The position numbers and the translations under genes were made by a program. From Lepisosteus oculatus (Eukaryota; Chordata; Actinopteri; Semionotiformes; Lepisosteidae), in contig NC_090696.1 in NCBI RefSeq assembly GCF_040954835.1, positions 56,884,222-56,948,221 of the forward strand: a stretch of 64,000 nucleotides of DNA, given 5' to 3'. How positions within the stretch are numbered: the first letter of the stretch is position 1; each line of letters begins with the position of its first letter. This document shows, piece after piece, positions 11,801-22,530 of this stretch. The notes under the pieces are model-generated. The model worked only from the letters and a program-made list of their open reading frames with translations, was not told where the DNA came from and ran no database searches.

Positions 11801-14800
11801 TATGCTCTCGTAGTCTTGTACCTAACAGCTCATGCTCGTTCAACACTCAGTCTCTATGACTGGGTTCATTGAACCGCTGTCCTGGTCTTTTGGATCTCAA
11901 TGCTTCTATGAGAATTACTATATTAACAAAAAATAATTTCAGGTTTATAATTTTACATACACTCAATTTAGTGCGCACAAGTTTTTGTCACTGGCACAAC
12001 TCGAAAGTTTTACAGGCCATTAAAAATTAGAGGGAACCTTATATATAAGTATAATTTACTTCTAAAAAAGTCCGTCCTTAATTCCTAAAGTCCTTAATTC
12101 AAATTACAGTATTTTTCAGTTAAACTCTCAGAAAATATGAAGGCCTCATCATTCAAGAAGTTACAGAAGGTATGGAACAGAGAAACGCATTACATTAAAC
12201 AATTGCTTTAAATTTGTTTACCTTAAATATGCATCAAAACTGATACGTTAGGCACTTTGTCCAACTACAGTTAAACAGATGTTATAAATAAAAAAATTAA
12301 GCTCATGAGAGTTTAACATTCCAAGTCATATATAGACAATAAAATTTCAATTTCAGGTTTTGAGCCTAGATAGCATTGCTTGAGTTCAGATCATTAAAGG
12401 CTAATTTTTCTTGTCAGAATTAAGAAAATCCTGTTAGACTGAAACAGTTATATTTTTTGTGACCTTTCAACACTGCGTCAAAGTGCCAAACGTTGTTTGT
12501 AACTAGAATTGTCGATCTTTCTCATGATGATTTTGTATTAAATAATACAATAATTGTTTTATTCACGTGATTGGAATTAAGAGAATATATGGAAATTAAG
12601 CTAAAGCCACTGGTGTCTTCTAGTAGTGACACTGCTCTGTATACAGTTTCAAATTCACTTCAGTTTCTCTGGAAACTTATAAATTATAGTAAAACTGTAT
12701 CCTTAAGCATCTTTTGAGGAAGTGATAGAATATGAAAACTAATTTGGAAATGTAATGTACAGTGCCTTGCGAAAGTATTCGGCCCCCTTGAACTTTTCAA
12801 CCTTTTGCCACATTTCAGGCTTCAAACATAAAGATATAAATTTTTTATTTTATGTGAAGAATCACCAACAAGTGGGACACAATTGTGAAGTGGAACGAAA
12901 TCTATTGGATTTTTGAAACTTTTTTAACTAATAAAAAAATGAAAAGTGGGGCGTGCAAAATTATTCGGCCCCTTTACTTTCAGTGCAGCAAACTCACTCC
13001 AGAAGTTCAGCGAGGATCTCTGAATGATCCAATGTTGTCCTAAATGACTGATGGTGATAAATAGAATCCACCTGTGTGTAATCAAGTCTCTGTATAAATG
13101 CACCTGCTCTGTGATAGTCTCAAGGTTCTGTTGAAAGCGCAGAGAGCATCATGAAGACCAAGGAACACACCAGGCAGGTCCGTAATACTGTTGTGGAGAA
13201 GTTTAAAGCCGGATTTGGATACAAAAAGATTTCCCAAGCTTCAAACATCCCAAGGAGCACTGTGCAAGCGATCATCTTGAAATGGAAGGAGTATCAGACC
13301 ACTGCAAATCTACCAAGACCTGGCCGTCCCTCTAAACTTTCAGCTCAGACAAGGAGAAGACTGATCAGAGATGCAGCCAAGAGGCCCATGATCACTCTGG
13401 ATGAACTGCAGAGAACTACAGCTGAGGTGGGAGAGTCTGTCCATAGGACAACAATCAGTCTTACACTGCACAAATCTGGCCTTTATGGAAGAGTGGCAAG
13501 AAGAAAGCCATTTCTCAAATATATCCATAAAAAGTCTCGTCTAAAGTTTGCCACAAGCCACCTGGGAGACACCCCAAACATGTGGAAGAAGGTGCTCTGG
13601 TCAGATGAAACCAAAATCGAACTTTTTGGCCACAATGCAAAACGATATGTTTGGCGTAAAAGCAACACAGCTCATCACCCTCAACACACCATCCCCACTG
13701 TCAAACATGGTGGTGGCAGCATCATGGTTTGGGCCTGCTTTTCTTCAGCAGGGACAGGGAAGATGGTTAAAATTGAGGGGAAGATGGATGCAGCCAAATA
13801 CAGGACCATTCTGGATGAAAACCTGTTGGAGTCTGCAAAAGACCTGAAACTGGGACGGAGATTTATCTTCCAACAAGACAATGATCCCAAACATACAGCA
13901 AAATCTACAAAGGAATGGTTCACAAATAAACGTATCCAGGTGTTTGAATGGCCAAGTCAAAGTCCAGACCTGAATCCAATCGAGAATCTGTGGAAAGAGC
14001 TGAAAACTGCTGTTCACAAACGCTCTCCATCCAACCTCTCTGAGCTCAAGCTGTTTTGCAAGGAAGAATGGGCAAGAATTTCAGTCTCTCGATGTGCAAA
14101 ACTGATAGAGACATACCCCAAGCGACTTGCAGCTGTAATCGCAGCAAAAGGTGGCTCTACAAAGTATTAACGCAAGGGGGCCGAATAATTTTGCACGCCC
14201 CACTTTTCATTTTTTTATTAGTTAAAAAAGTTTCAAAAATCCAATAGATTTCGTTCCACTTCACAATTGTGTCCCACTTGTTGGTGATTCTTCACATAAA
14301 ATAAAAAAATTATATCTTTATGTTTGAAGCCTGAAATGTGGCAAAAGGTTGAAAAGTTCAAGGGGGCCGAATACTTTCGCAAGGCACTGTATGTGACTAT
14401 TGGTTACCAGCAGTGCTTTAAATGCTAAATTTTGTTATTAGCAGGGAATAGTACTGTTTTTTTGGGATTGGGTTGATTACCTGTCTAAAGTCCTTTTTGT
14501 GCCTGCAGTTCTACATTGACCCCGCTAAGCTGCTGCCCCTACAGCGGTTCTTGCCAAGACCGCCTGGAGAGAAAGGGCCACCCAGGGGAGGCCGAGGAGG
14601 GGGACGAGGAGGAGGACGGGGAGGTAAGGATATTGACCTTCTCATTGTAACGAGTCTCATGTGTACTGGATCCCTAAAGCTGCCAGGTTGTCATTGCCGT
14701 AGAAAAACACAGGCAAATGTTGAGGTGCATATACTTTTTATGTGTTTGTTTCCATTACTGCTGTTCAGACGGCTGTAGCAAGTTAGTTAAGCAAGACCTA

Positions 14801-17800
14801 CCTTTTCTGAATCCAGTTGACTATTTTTAGAATCATACTGCAATAGAGATGATGCTGTAATTTAGTTCTGATTTTTTCCATAGCCTTGTTTGTAAGAAAA
14901 AAAAACATTTGTCCATTATTACTGGGCTCTGTTTTTACAGATACATTAACAATTTTTTCAATCATTGGGTATTATTCCAATCTTGAGAGACTGCAGGAAG
15001 AATCTTATTAATGGCCTACGAATAAAATCTCTTGTTTTCTTATAGTGTTGTTGGTCCTTTTCATAAGGCCCTGGAGACTTGCTTATCTTAAGTGCTCCTA
15101 GTTCTAGGAACTCAGTCTGCCTTTTCTATGCTAACATGATTTAATATAGGACTTTGTTTGCTCAGTCTGAGGGATGTTGTCTGTTCCTTCTTTGGTAAAC
15201 ATTTGAATCAGATACTAATTTACAGTTGTGAGTAGATGTTTGTGAACCCTTTGGAATCATTTTTATTCCTACATTAATTGCTCCTAATGTATGATCTGAT
15301 ATTCATTTAAGTTATAATAATTAACACAATCCGATTAAACAAATAACGCACAAGTGTACTTTTTCTTGTTTATCTTCTCACCGTCATTTTTATGTCTCAT
15401 ACACTTAAATTATTATTACACCATAAATGCATACTATTGTTTTAGCTTCTATATGATGTATTTTCTCTTGCTTCTAGCAAGTTCTAAGCGTTTAATTACC
15501 TTTTGTGCTACGGTTTTGTTTTTCAGATATGTTCTCTGGATAATTCCAGGTAGCAAGGTTATGCTGAAGTTCTTTGTGTCTGTGAGCAAAGACTGCTTTT
15601 GGAGTTTTCTCATTTTTCTTTTAAATGCTCTTTGTTTGCAGGTGGTTTCCGAGGGGGTCGGGGTGGCTTCGGAGGAAGAGGGGGCGGAGGCTTTGGTGGA
15701 GGCAGGGGAGGAGGAGGATTCAGAGGAGGAAGAGGAGGAAGAGGAGGTGGTGGGGGGCGTGGATTTAGAGGTAAGTTGAATGGAGGCCTTTAAGCTTCAC
15801 AGGTGGATTTTTGCAGGAAAATATAAAACTGTTGGTAAATTTAGGCTGTAGTCTCCAGCCCTGATTTTAAAGCAATTTGAGCTATTTCAGGTTTTCTAAG
15901 CTGATGTGTATAAATGCCTCTACCTGATGCTGAATATTATCACCCTATTTTAACTACACTTGTTTGTACAAGTGTGTAGTCTTTATAATAGCAATTACTT
16001 GTCCCTTACATTTTCTGAAGTAAAAGTTGGTGTGCTTTGTTGATATACATTATTAGTTCTAAAATAGTTCTAGTTGCTGTTTGATTATATTTATCTCTAA
16101 AAACAGTGAAACTCCTGTCCATGTACTTTTGCAGTAGAGCATGAACCAATCTTTAGAACTGTTGTAGTAAGTGATTGAAATCATGAATACACTTAACTGG
16201 ACTTTGGTTTGAAATTGTAGGTATACAGTGCCTTCAGAAAGTATTCTCCACTTTTTCCACACTTTGTTGTGTTGTGGTCTTATTTCTAAATGGATTGAAT
16301 TGATATTTTTTGGCATCAGTTGACACATAATGCCCCATAATGACAAAGTGAAAACATGTTTTTAGGAATTTTTGTAAGCTGAAATCTCTCATTTACATAA
16401 GTTTTCAGACCCTTTTACTGTGACACTCCAAATTGAGCTCAGATGCATCTTATTTCTTTCTATCATTTTTGAGATGTCTCTAGAACTTGATTGTAGTTCA
16501 CCTGTGGCACATTCACTTGTTTGGACATGATTTAGAAAGGCACACCTGTCATTATAAAACCAAGCCATGATGTCCAAGAAAGACCTAGACCTCCGAGATA
16601 GGATTATGTCAATGCATGGATCTGGAAAAGGGTATAAAAATTTGGCTATGCATTGAAGGTTCCCAGAAGCACAGTGGCCTCCGTCATTGCCAAATGAGCT
16701 GGCCATCTGGCCTAATTGGGTATTTGGGCAAAAAGAGCCTTGGTCAGGGAGGTGACCAAGAACCCAATGGCCACACTAACAGAGCTTCAGACTTCCCGTG
16801 TAAAGATGGGAGAACCTGCCGGTAGGACAGCCATCTCTGCAGCGCTCCATCAATCAGCTCTTTGCGGTAGAGTGGCTAGACGGAAGCCACTCCTGAGTAA
16901 AAGGCATATGACAGCCCACCTGGAGTTTGTAAAACAGCACTGAGAGACTGAGAGAATGAGGAAAAAGATTTTCTGATCTGATGAGACAAAAATTGAACTC
17001 TTTGGTGTGGATGTCAAACGCCTTGTCTGGCGAAAACCAGGTACCGCTCATCACCTGGCTAATACCATCCCTACAGTGGCAGCATCATGCTGTGGGGATG
17101 CTTCTCAGCAGCAGGGAGTGGGAAACTGGTCAGGATTGAGGGAAAGATGAACGGAGCCAAATACAGAGAGGTCCTTGAAGTAAACCTGCTCCAGAGTGCA
17201 CACAACCTTGGACTAGGGCGAAGATTCACCTTTCAGCATGACAACGATTCGAAGCATACAGCCAAGACAATGCTGGAGTGGCATCGGAACAAGTCTCTGA
17301 ATGTCCTTGAGAGGCCCAGCTAAAGCCCGGACTTGAACTCTAGAAAATCTGTGGAGAGACCTGAAGATTGTAGATCACCGACACTCCCCATCTAATCTGA
17401 TAGCTTGAGTGGACCTCTGAGGAAGAATGGGAGAAACTGCCCAAATCCAGGTGTGCAAAGCTGGTAGAAGCATACCCAAGAAGACTCGCAGCTGTAATCG
17501 CTGCTAAAAGTGGTTGTGCAAAGTACTGAATAAAGAGTCTTAATACTTATGTGAATAGGAGATCTCAGTTTTTTATTTTAAATACATTTGCAAAAATTCC
17601 TAGAAACATGTTTTTGCTTTGTCATTATGGGGTATTGTGTGTAGATTGATGGCAAAAAAGAATCAATTCAATCCATTTTGAAATAAGTACAACACAAAGT
17701 TTGGAAAAAGTGGAGGGGTCTGAATACTTTCTGAAGGCACTGTAGTCAAACAGTTAAATGGATTTTTGGAATCAGATGAAGAGTGGATTTGCATAACTCT

Positions 17801-19778
17801 TTAGGGTGCTTCAAATTAATCCAACCTGTGAAAATACTGTATATTTTTCACTATAGGGCTTAGAATCATTGGAGATTGTGGTCCTGTGATTCAGTATGGT
17901 TATATATATATAAATTGACTCAAGACCAGGATTTGGTGTTTAAAGACCAGAAATCTATAATTTATTCTAGTTAAGCCGATAAATATGATGTAGCTCTCCA
18001 GAACAAGGAGAGTTTCTGATTTAAATTAAAAATTGTTATTCCCCTAGGTGGCTCAGATGTCTTATTGATGTGTTTAGACAAGTGGAAAAATTGCTGCTGG
18101 TGTTCACAGGAGCATCACTTCTGTGATTTTACTTGGTTAATTAAGGAATTCTAATTAGCATTAGTGTTTTCCAATCTGCAGTTTCTCATCAGATGTGAGC
18201 AGATTGTAATTGTCTTTGATTACTACTTTAGGAAGTGGTGTGTTGCTTAGAGACTTTGAATAAATAATCCAAACTTTTAAATTAAATCATTGTGTTATAG
18301 GGGAGGTTTTGAAGGAGCAAAGAGAATTGTTTAAAAAAATATTATCTATGATTTGTGATAACAGAACAAATTGAAGTTACGCTGGAACTCTGGCATTGCT
18401 GAGTCTTATTCCACACACAGGAGGAGAATGCAGGAGAATAGTTTTCTAAAGGTTGCTTGAAAACCATCAGTAAGCATTGAAGTTTACAGCAGCATTTATA
18501 AAAGTGATGGGTTTAAAAGATTAGTTGTTTTTTCAGCTTTGTTTAAAGATTTAATTATGCACGTCAGTAATCTTTTTCAAGCTTTTTTATAAGGCTTTAG
18601 GAATGTAGGAGGAATATGCTTGTTGTAAATGGGGGAGTAGCTTAAATAAAATAAGGTAAAACAAACATTGAAAATTAGGACTTGCACCTGCTATCATAGC
18701 AAGCTAATTTTTAAGAGATACTAGCACTTAAATTATATTGGTTTCTTTATTCCTTGCACAGTTTTATGACAGCATGATAAAAGGTATTCAAGGGTAAAAG
18801 GAAAAAAAAACAGGTTTACAATAATAAGCAAAATACAAGCAACAATATCTTCAGATGGTTGGTTTTCCACCTATTTCATCCTCTCACTCAAAGAGAAGAA
18901 GTTCAGTGTATGTGGCTAAACCTGACCAATTCATTTTTTTTTACCTACATTGTTTAAAGCTGACCTTTGAAGTTACTGATGAATAGAATGCACAATGGCT
19001 GTTAATAATATTACCGATTGTAGTAACGTTAGTCTGAAATGGATATGCTTTGTAATTAAATTCTCAGCAGTATTATTTGTGTTACTGCATTATTGCTCTC
19101 TGGGGTTTTGTGTATTATGTTTTGGTTTAAAGGTTTCCTCAGCAGTACAATCCATAATCTGAATGTAGTCTTGTATAAATTTGAATGCAACTCAATTTAC
19201 TGATGGTGTCTTCATAGCTAGGAATGAGAAATTGCAATAATACCTTTATATAGAACCTTTCATGACACATCAAGAGTCATGGAACCTAGTGTCATAGTGC
19301 AGCTTCAGCCTGGGAGTAGTCTTCAGGATGTGTTAAGTGTCAGGATCAGATTTCAGTCAAGAGACTGAGTAGTCCTTGCCAAAGTTAGATGATAATGAAT
19401 TAATATTTTGAATTAGGCTACCTATGTGTCTCAAATACATTTTCAGTTTGAAATTTTATGTTTTAGCAGTTTCAAAAATGTATGTATGAGTTACTGCCTA
19501 ACTAGTTAAAGTTCATTAAAGTTGCGGTCTATACAGTTGCTTGTTTTTATGTGCACCTGACACTGAAGTGAGAAAAAAATAATAATTTCAGTATCAGTTC
19601 CATATTTTGAGAAGAAATAAAACCTGAGCTTGCATCTTTTCTGAAGTTAAATATAATTGTCTTGTGTTGGAGTTTAAATGGTAGGTATGATTCTCTGTAT
19701 ACGTTCCTTTGAAATCAAAAGGTTTTTGTTGCATAGTGTGACTCAGATTTTGTTTTTCCCCCAATAGGTGGGAGATGA
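8889..19778 (+). CDS. GAR1: GAR1, H/ACA ribonucleoprotein subunit 1
   Basis: GAR1 is the glycine/arginine-rich core protein of nucleolar and Cajal-body H/ACA RNPs. With dyskerin, NHP2 and NOP10 it directs rRNA pseudouridylation and supports telomerase RNA. Coding exons are 8889-9048, 10435-10589, 12110-12169, 14509-14623, 15642-15770 and 19768-19778. All have GT/AG borders, and the phases join to 209 residues (human has 217). Residues 1-43 are an RGG domain starting [11 protein letters not shown]. Residues 44-152 are the conserved beta-barrel core ([79 protein letters not shown]). Residues 153-209 are a second RGG domain. The last exon codes only for the end of Gly207, GR and stop. The start is fixed by homology and by an acceptor just upstream. 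Introns 2, 3 and 5 contain DNA transposons. RRH follows in the same orientation. Confidence 0.97.
9049..10434 (+). other. GAR1 intron after coding exon 1
   Basis: A GTAAAG donor at 9049 and a CCTGCAG acceptor ending at 10434 bound this AT-rich intron. No repeat or RNA gene was recognised inside it. Confidence 0.8.
11582..12041. mobile_element. Non-autonomous hAT-like element (MITE) in GAR1 intron 2
   Basis: The ends are imperfect inverted repeats: CAATGTTTCCTCTAA at 11582 against TAAGGTTCCCTCTAA read inward from 12041 (12 of 15 match). It is flanked by an exact 8-bp direct repeat, TATATAAG, at 11574-11581 and 12042-12049, the target-site size of hAT transposons. The 460-bp interior has no transposase frame. 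Its right end is 68 bp from GAR1 exon 3, close enough to overlap branch-point sequence. Confidence 0.8.
12760..14389 (+). mobile_element. Complete Tc1-like transposon in GAR1 intron 3
   Basis: The element is 1630 bp with TA target duplications (12758-12759 and 14390-14391). Its terminal inverted repeats start CAGTGCCTTGCGAAAG, span 12760-12972 and 14177-14389 (about 213 bp each), and differ at one base that I can find (a T/A change in the A/T run). It encloses an intact transposase on the same strand as GAR1. The near-perfect repeats and open frame indicate a recent insertion. Confidence 0.97.
13151..14170 (+). CDS. Tc1-like transposase, intact, DD34E
   Basis: This cut-and-paste transposase (339 aa, the usual Tc1 length) binds the element's inverted repeats and catalyses excision and TA-site insertion. 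Residues 1-50 form the first helix-turn-helix ([20 protein letters not shown]). A GRP-containing linker follows at 57-62 (PGRPSK), then a second helix-turn-helix at about 63-120. The catalytic triad is D152 ([12 protein letters not shown]), D243 ([11 protein letters not shown]) and E278 ([11 protein letters not shown]), with 34 residues between D243 and E278. The glycine-rich box [10 protein letters not shown] is at 185-194. No stop or frameshift interrupts it. The ATG follows the left inverted repeat by 178 bp, and the stop falls six bases before the right one. Domain completeness suggests it may still be active, but this is untested. Confidence 0.97.
   Translation: MKTKEHTRQVRNTVVEKFKAGFGYKKISQASNIPRSTVQAIILKWKEYQTTANLPRPGRPSKLSAQTRRRLIRDAAKRPMITLDELQRTTAEVGESVHRTTISLTLHKSGLYGRVARRKPFLKYIHKKSRLKFATSHLGDTPNMWKKVLWSDETKIELFGHNAKRYVWRKSNTAHHPQHTIPTVKHGGGSIMVWACFSSAGTGKMVKIEGKMDAAKYRTILDENLLESAKDLKLGRRFIFQQDNDPKHTAKSTKEWFTNKRIQVFEWPSQSPDLNPIENLWKELKTAVHKRSPSNLSELKLFCKEEWARISVSRCAKLIETYPKRLAAVIAAKGGSTKY
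14624..15641 (+). other. GAR1 intron 4, nothing else recognised
   Basis: This intron is bounded by GTAAGG at 14624 and TTTGTTTGCAG ending at 15641. No mobile element ends or RNA genes were seen. Confidence 0.8.
16226..17742 (+). mobile_element. Decayed Tc1-like transposon in GAR1 intron 5
   Basis: The ends are CAGTGCCTTCAGAAAG and its complement at 17742, with TA duplications at 16224-16225 and 17743-17744. The termini differ from the 12760 element beyond the first 10 bases, and the interior repeats differ throughout, so this is another Tc1 family. The inverted repeats (about 200 bp) have many mismatches, which indicates an older insertion. Confidence 0.93.
16567..17529 (+). pseudogene. Broken Tc1-like transposase
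   Basis: Tc1 transposase similarity starts at ATG 16567 ([11 protein letters not shown]), but a TGA after NLAMH near 16654 breaks it. Later pieces continue in other frames: [19 protein letters not shown] near 16730, [17 protein letters not shown] near 16990, [20 protein letters not shown] near 17090 and [17 protein letters not shown] near 17220. The first block holds a catalytic-region aspartate and the last the second one. The NPIENLW glutamate region near 17335 is frameshifted and altered, and the tail ends with KYstop at 17529. Several stops and indels make it non-functional. Confidence 0.92.
17745..19767 (+). other. Remainder of GAR1 intron 5
   Basis: This AT-rich sequence runs to the TTTTTCCCCCAATAG acceptor at 19767. 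I recognise no repeat ends, RNA gene or coding similarity. Confidence 0.7.
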
Positions 19779-20189
19779 TGAAAAGCAGAAAGTCTCACAA
19801 GATCGATTCCCACTGCCCTGGTTCCAGATTGCTCTGCTCTGCAAGAAATGGACAGGAAGATGCACTGTGTTCATGTGCTTCATTGAGAAGGACTGACGTG
19901 ATTTTTTTATTGCCTTTATCCTTGAGTCTCATATGAATATTTTCAGTACACCTTCTTTTAACATTAAAAAGAAGATCAATGGCCAGAAAGACCTTTTCTT
20001 ATCCAATGTGTGGAATGACATTTTAACTGTCTGCTTTATTATAGACTATCAAACAGGACAAACTAAAAGCTTTATAATAGTTTTTCTTTTTACAATTCAC
20101 ATTTTATGTTCCTGTATAATACTGCCCAGTACAATGTTTGATTTTTTAAATTGTATTTTTCCTGTTTAAATGCAAACAATAAGGGTCCC

Positions 20190-20195
20190 AATAAA
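20190..20195 (+). terminator. GAR1: GAR1 polyadenylation signal (AATAAA)
   Basis: This is the first canonical AATAAA after the GAR1 stop, 412 bp downstream, and is followed by T-rich sequence. A second AATAAA at 20957-20962 could give a longer 3'UTR. Confidence 0.6.
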
Positions 20196-20199
20196 AATA

Positions 20200-21915
20200 A
20201 TTTCTAATTTCTACATTTTAATTTAACTTGAATTTGAAATTTCAAGTTAACTTGAATTTAACTTGGAAGTTTTCACTAATTAGTGCATTAAATCTTAAAT
20301 GTTTTAAGAGGTAAGTGAATTTGCCTCTGTTTTTACATTTGAATTTTATGCATTTATATTAACGTCTAATATTTCTGGGACTTATATTGAGGTATCCACA
20401 TGAAACGTTTTTAGAAATGTATCCAAACAAAATTAAAACCTTGTGTTTTGAAGAGTGGCCATTAACAGAACTGAGAAGTGAGTATTGTGCTAAAATAGTT
20501 CACTACCTTTTCCGAGCAATTAGTTCATAAGAGCAGAGGAGGAGAGGAGGTTACTGTATAACTAGTTTAACTTCATGGCGCAGGATGGGAGCTGTGGTTG
20601 AGGTTGAGCAGAGTAAACTGCTTTTACTTCTAAGTAGAAAACCAATATCTGAACAAATGTAAAATTCTAAAATGTCCTTGTAAACAGAATTCACCTCTTC
20701 ATGCATGTTCTAGAAGAACTTTAATTCAGCTTTATTGTTCTCAGTATAACATTTCTACAGCAGGCATAAGTAATTCTGACCAACAATATAAGTTTTATTT
20801 TTACAGTGGAGTGTTCATAGTTACAATATTCATGGTTAGCTGTGTTTTATATAGAGCAATTTGTTGGCATTCCTATATGGTCAAGTCAAGGGAAAATGTC
20901 AAGGAATTTTTCAGACATTTCTTAAGGCAGATTGTTATAGCAATTCTGTGAATCCAAATAAAGTTTTCTAGTTTTTTTTTTTTTAATCATGAACAGCATC
21001 ATAAAAACAATGAATCTGTAGCACAAAGATATGTCAAGGTTGCATGGTCTGAGATACCTCATGGTTATGTACCAGCTTAACTGAACATGATTCAGTCAAA
21101 TTAAGTAGGATTTAATGTTTGTTGTGGAGGTGAGTGTGGCATCATAGGACAGTCCCCTTAAAGGTTCTTAATACAGTTTGCTCGTTTTGAACTCCATCAG
21201 ACATTATATCATTTGCTGATTTTGTTTCACAGTTGGACTAGATGTGGCTGCATAGCAAGTCCTCTTAACCAATTAGGTCCATAGAGGCAATTTCTGCCTC
21301 TGCAATATTTGTCCCCTCAAATATTTTTTGTAATATCCCCTGATGGATAGACAGTAGAGGCCTAGTTTAGGGCTTAAATTCAAGTTAAAGTTATCTTTAC
21401 TTACATATGATAAGGTCAAGATTCCATTGTTCATACCTCAATTGAGTATTGTTTTTCAAAGGATACTTTAAAACATAATAATACAGCCTATAATGTTCCT
21501 AATGGGAGGGTTGCGAAAATCAGAAAATACCTGAGTGGATTAATAATTATAACTCCCAACTCTATATACTCAAGTGTTTACTATAGAGGTGCATGAGTTC
21601 TTTGTTCTCTGACACAGCTTGTTGAAAAGAGTGATAATTTAGGTACACTTGATTAAATAAATATTTACAAATGATAGTACACACAGTTAACTACATTCAG
21701 CATACACGTTACCCTATGTACAAATAAGGCATCCCCCAGGCCTATGTTCTAACCACTCAGAAAAAAATTCCAGTCTGCTACCAAAAAATGTGACTCATAT
21801 AATGCCTACAAAGACCAATAGAAGAGATAAGCTGCCTTCTAAACATAATGTATATAATATTTGGATTATTAATTTAATTTATATTATACGTTATGTCATT
21901 TACCAAACCACTTTA
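20200..21915. other. GAR1-RRH spacer, left part
   Basis: This AT-rich spacer downstream of GAR1 has no recognised gene. A short self-complementary stretch (CTTGAATTTGAAATTTCAAG) sits near 20228. Confidence 0.6.
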
Positions 21916-21917
21916 TA

Positions 21918-22165
21918 CGGTGTGGTGATGCGGGAAGCCGGCGCCTGCAAGGCAGGGTACACACTGGACAGGTTGCCAGTCCATCGCAGGCCATGTGTAA
22001 GCTAATCATACATGAGGACAATTTGGAGGCCGAGGGGGAACATTTTTATCCTGACACCGGGGATAACTCCCTATTCTTATCGAGAAATGCCCAGGGACCT
22101 TTGACTAGTGAGAGTCAGGACCTCGGTTTAACATCTCATCCGAAAGACGGATGTATAATATAAAG
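21918..22165. repeat. L2-type tail fragment joined to a 5S-SINE body fragment
   Basis: Bases about 21918-22000 carry GGTACACACTGGACAGG and GCCAGTCCATCGCAGG, typical of the 3' end shared by V-SINEs and L2-like LINEs. Bases 22005-22165 (GGACAATTTGGAGGCC, GAGAGTCAGGACCTCGG, CTCATCCGAAAGACGG) match the body of the 5S-derived SINE at 1952-2515. The two appear fused or nested. Confidence 0.6.
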
Positions 22166-22530
22166 TATTTGGAAAATGTGAACTACATTTCTGATATTTT
22201 AAAAATATTTTTGTAATGTTTTTCCCAAAGTATTTCAAACACGGGAAGGGACTGTTCTATTGTTTTTTCACTCCCATCCCATGTGGTCCATTTTTGGAGG
22301 TGGGTGTGTCCCTAAATTGGGTCTCTCTGGATTGGTTGAAGAGAGCAGTTCAGTTTTAAATTTCGATACGGGACGTCTGGAGCGCATGTGTGGAAGAGAG
22401 GTTTAAGAAGAAGAAACGACGAAACCGCGAGACGTATTGGATTTGTTTTCTTAGCTGTGGTGTAGAGTTGGGTTTGTTGTGGCTTCTGTGTTTTTTTTTC
22501 TGTTATAGCTTGGTTTTGATAGAGTTAGAC

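Noticed and set aside
13340..14017. Several minus-strand open frames within the Tc1 element
   Set aside because: They are shadows of the transposase reading frame on the plus strand.
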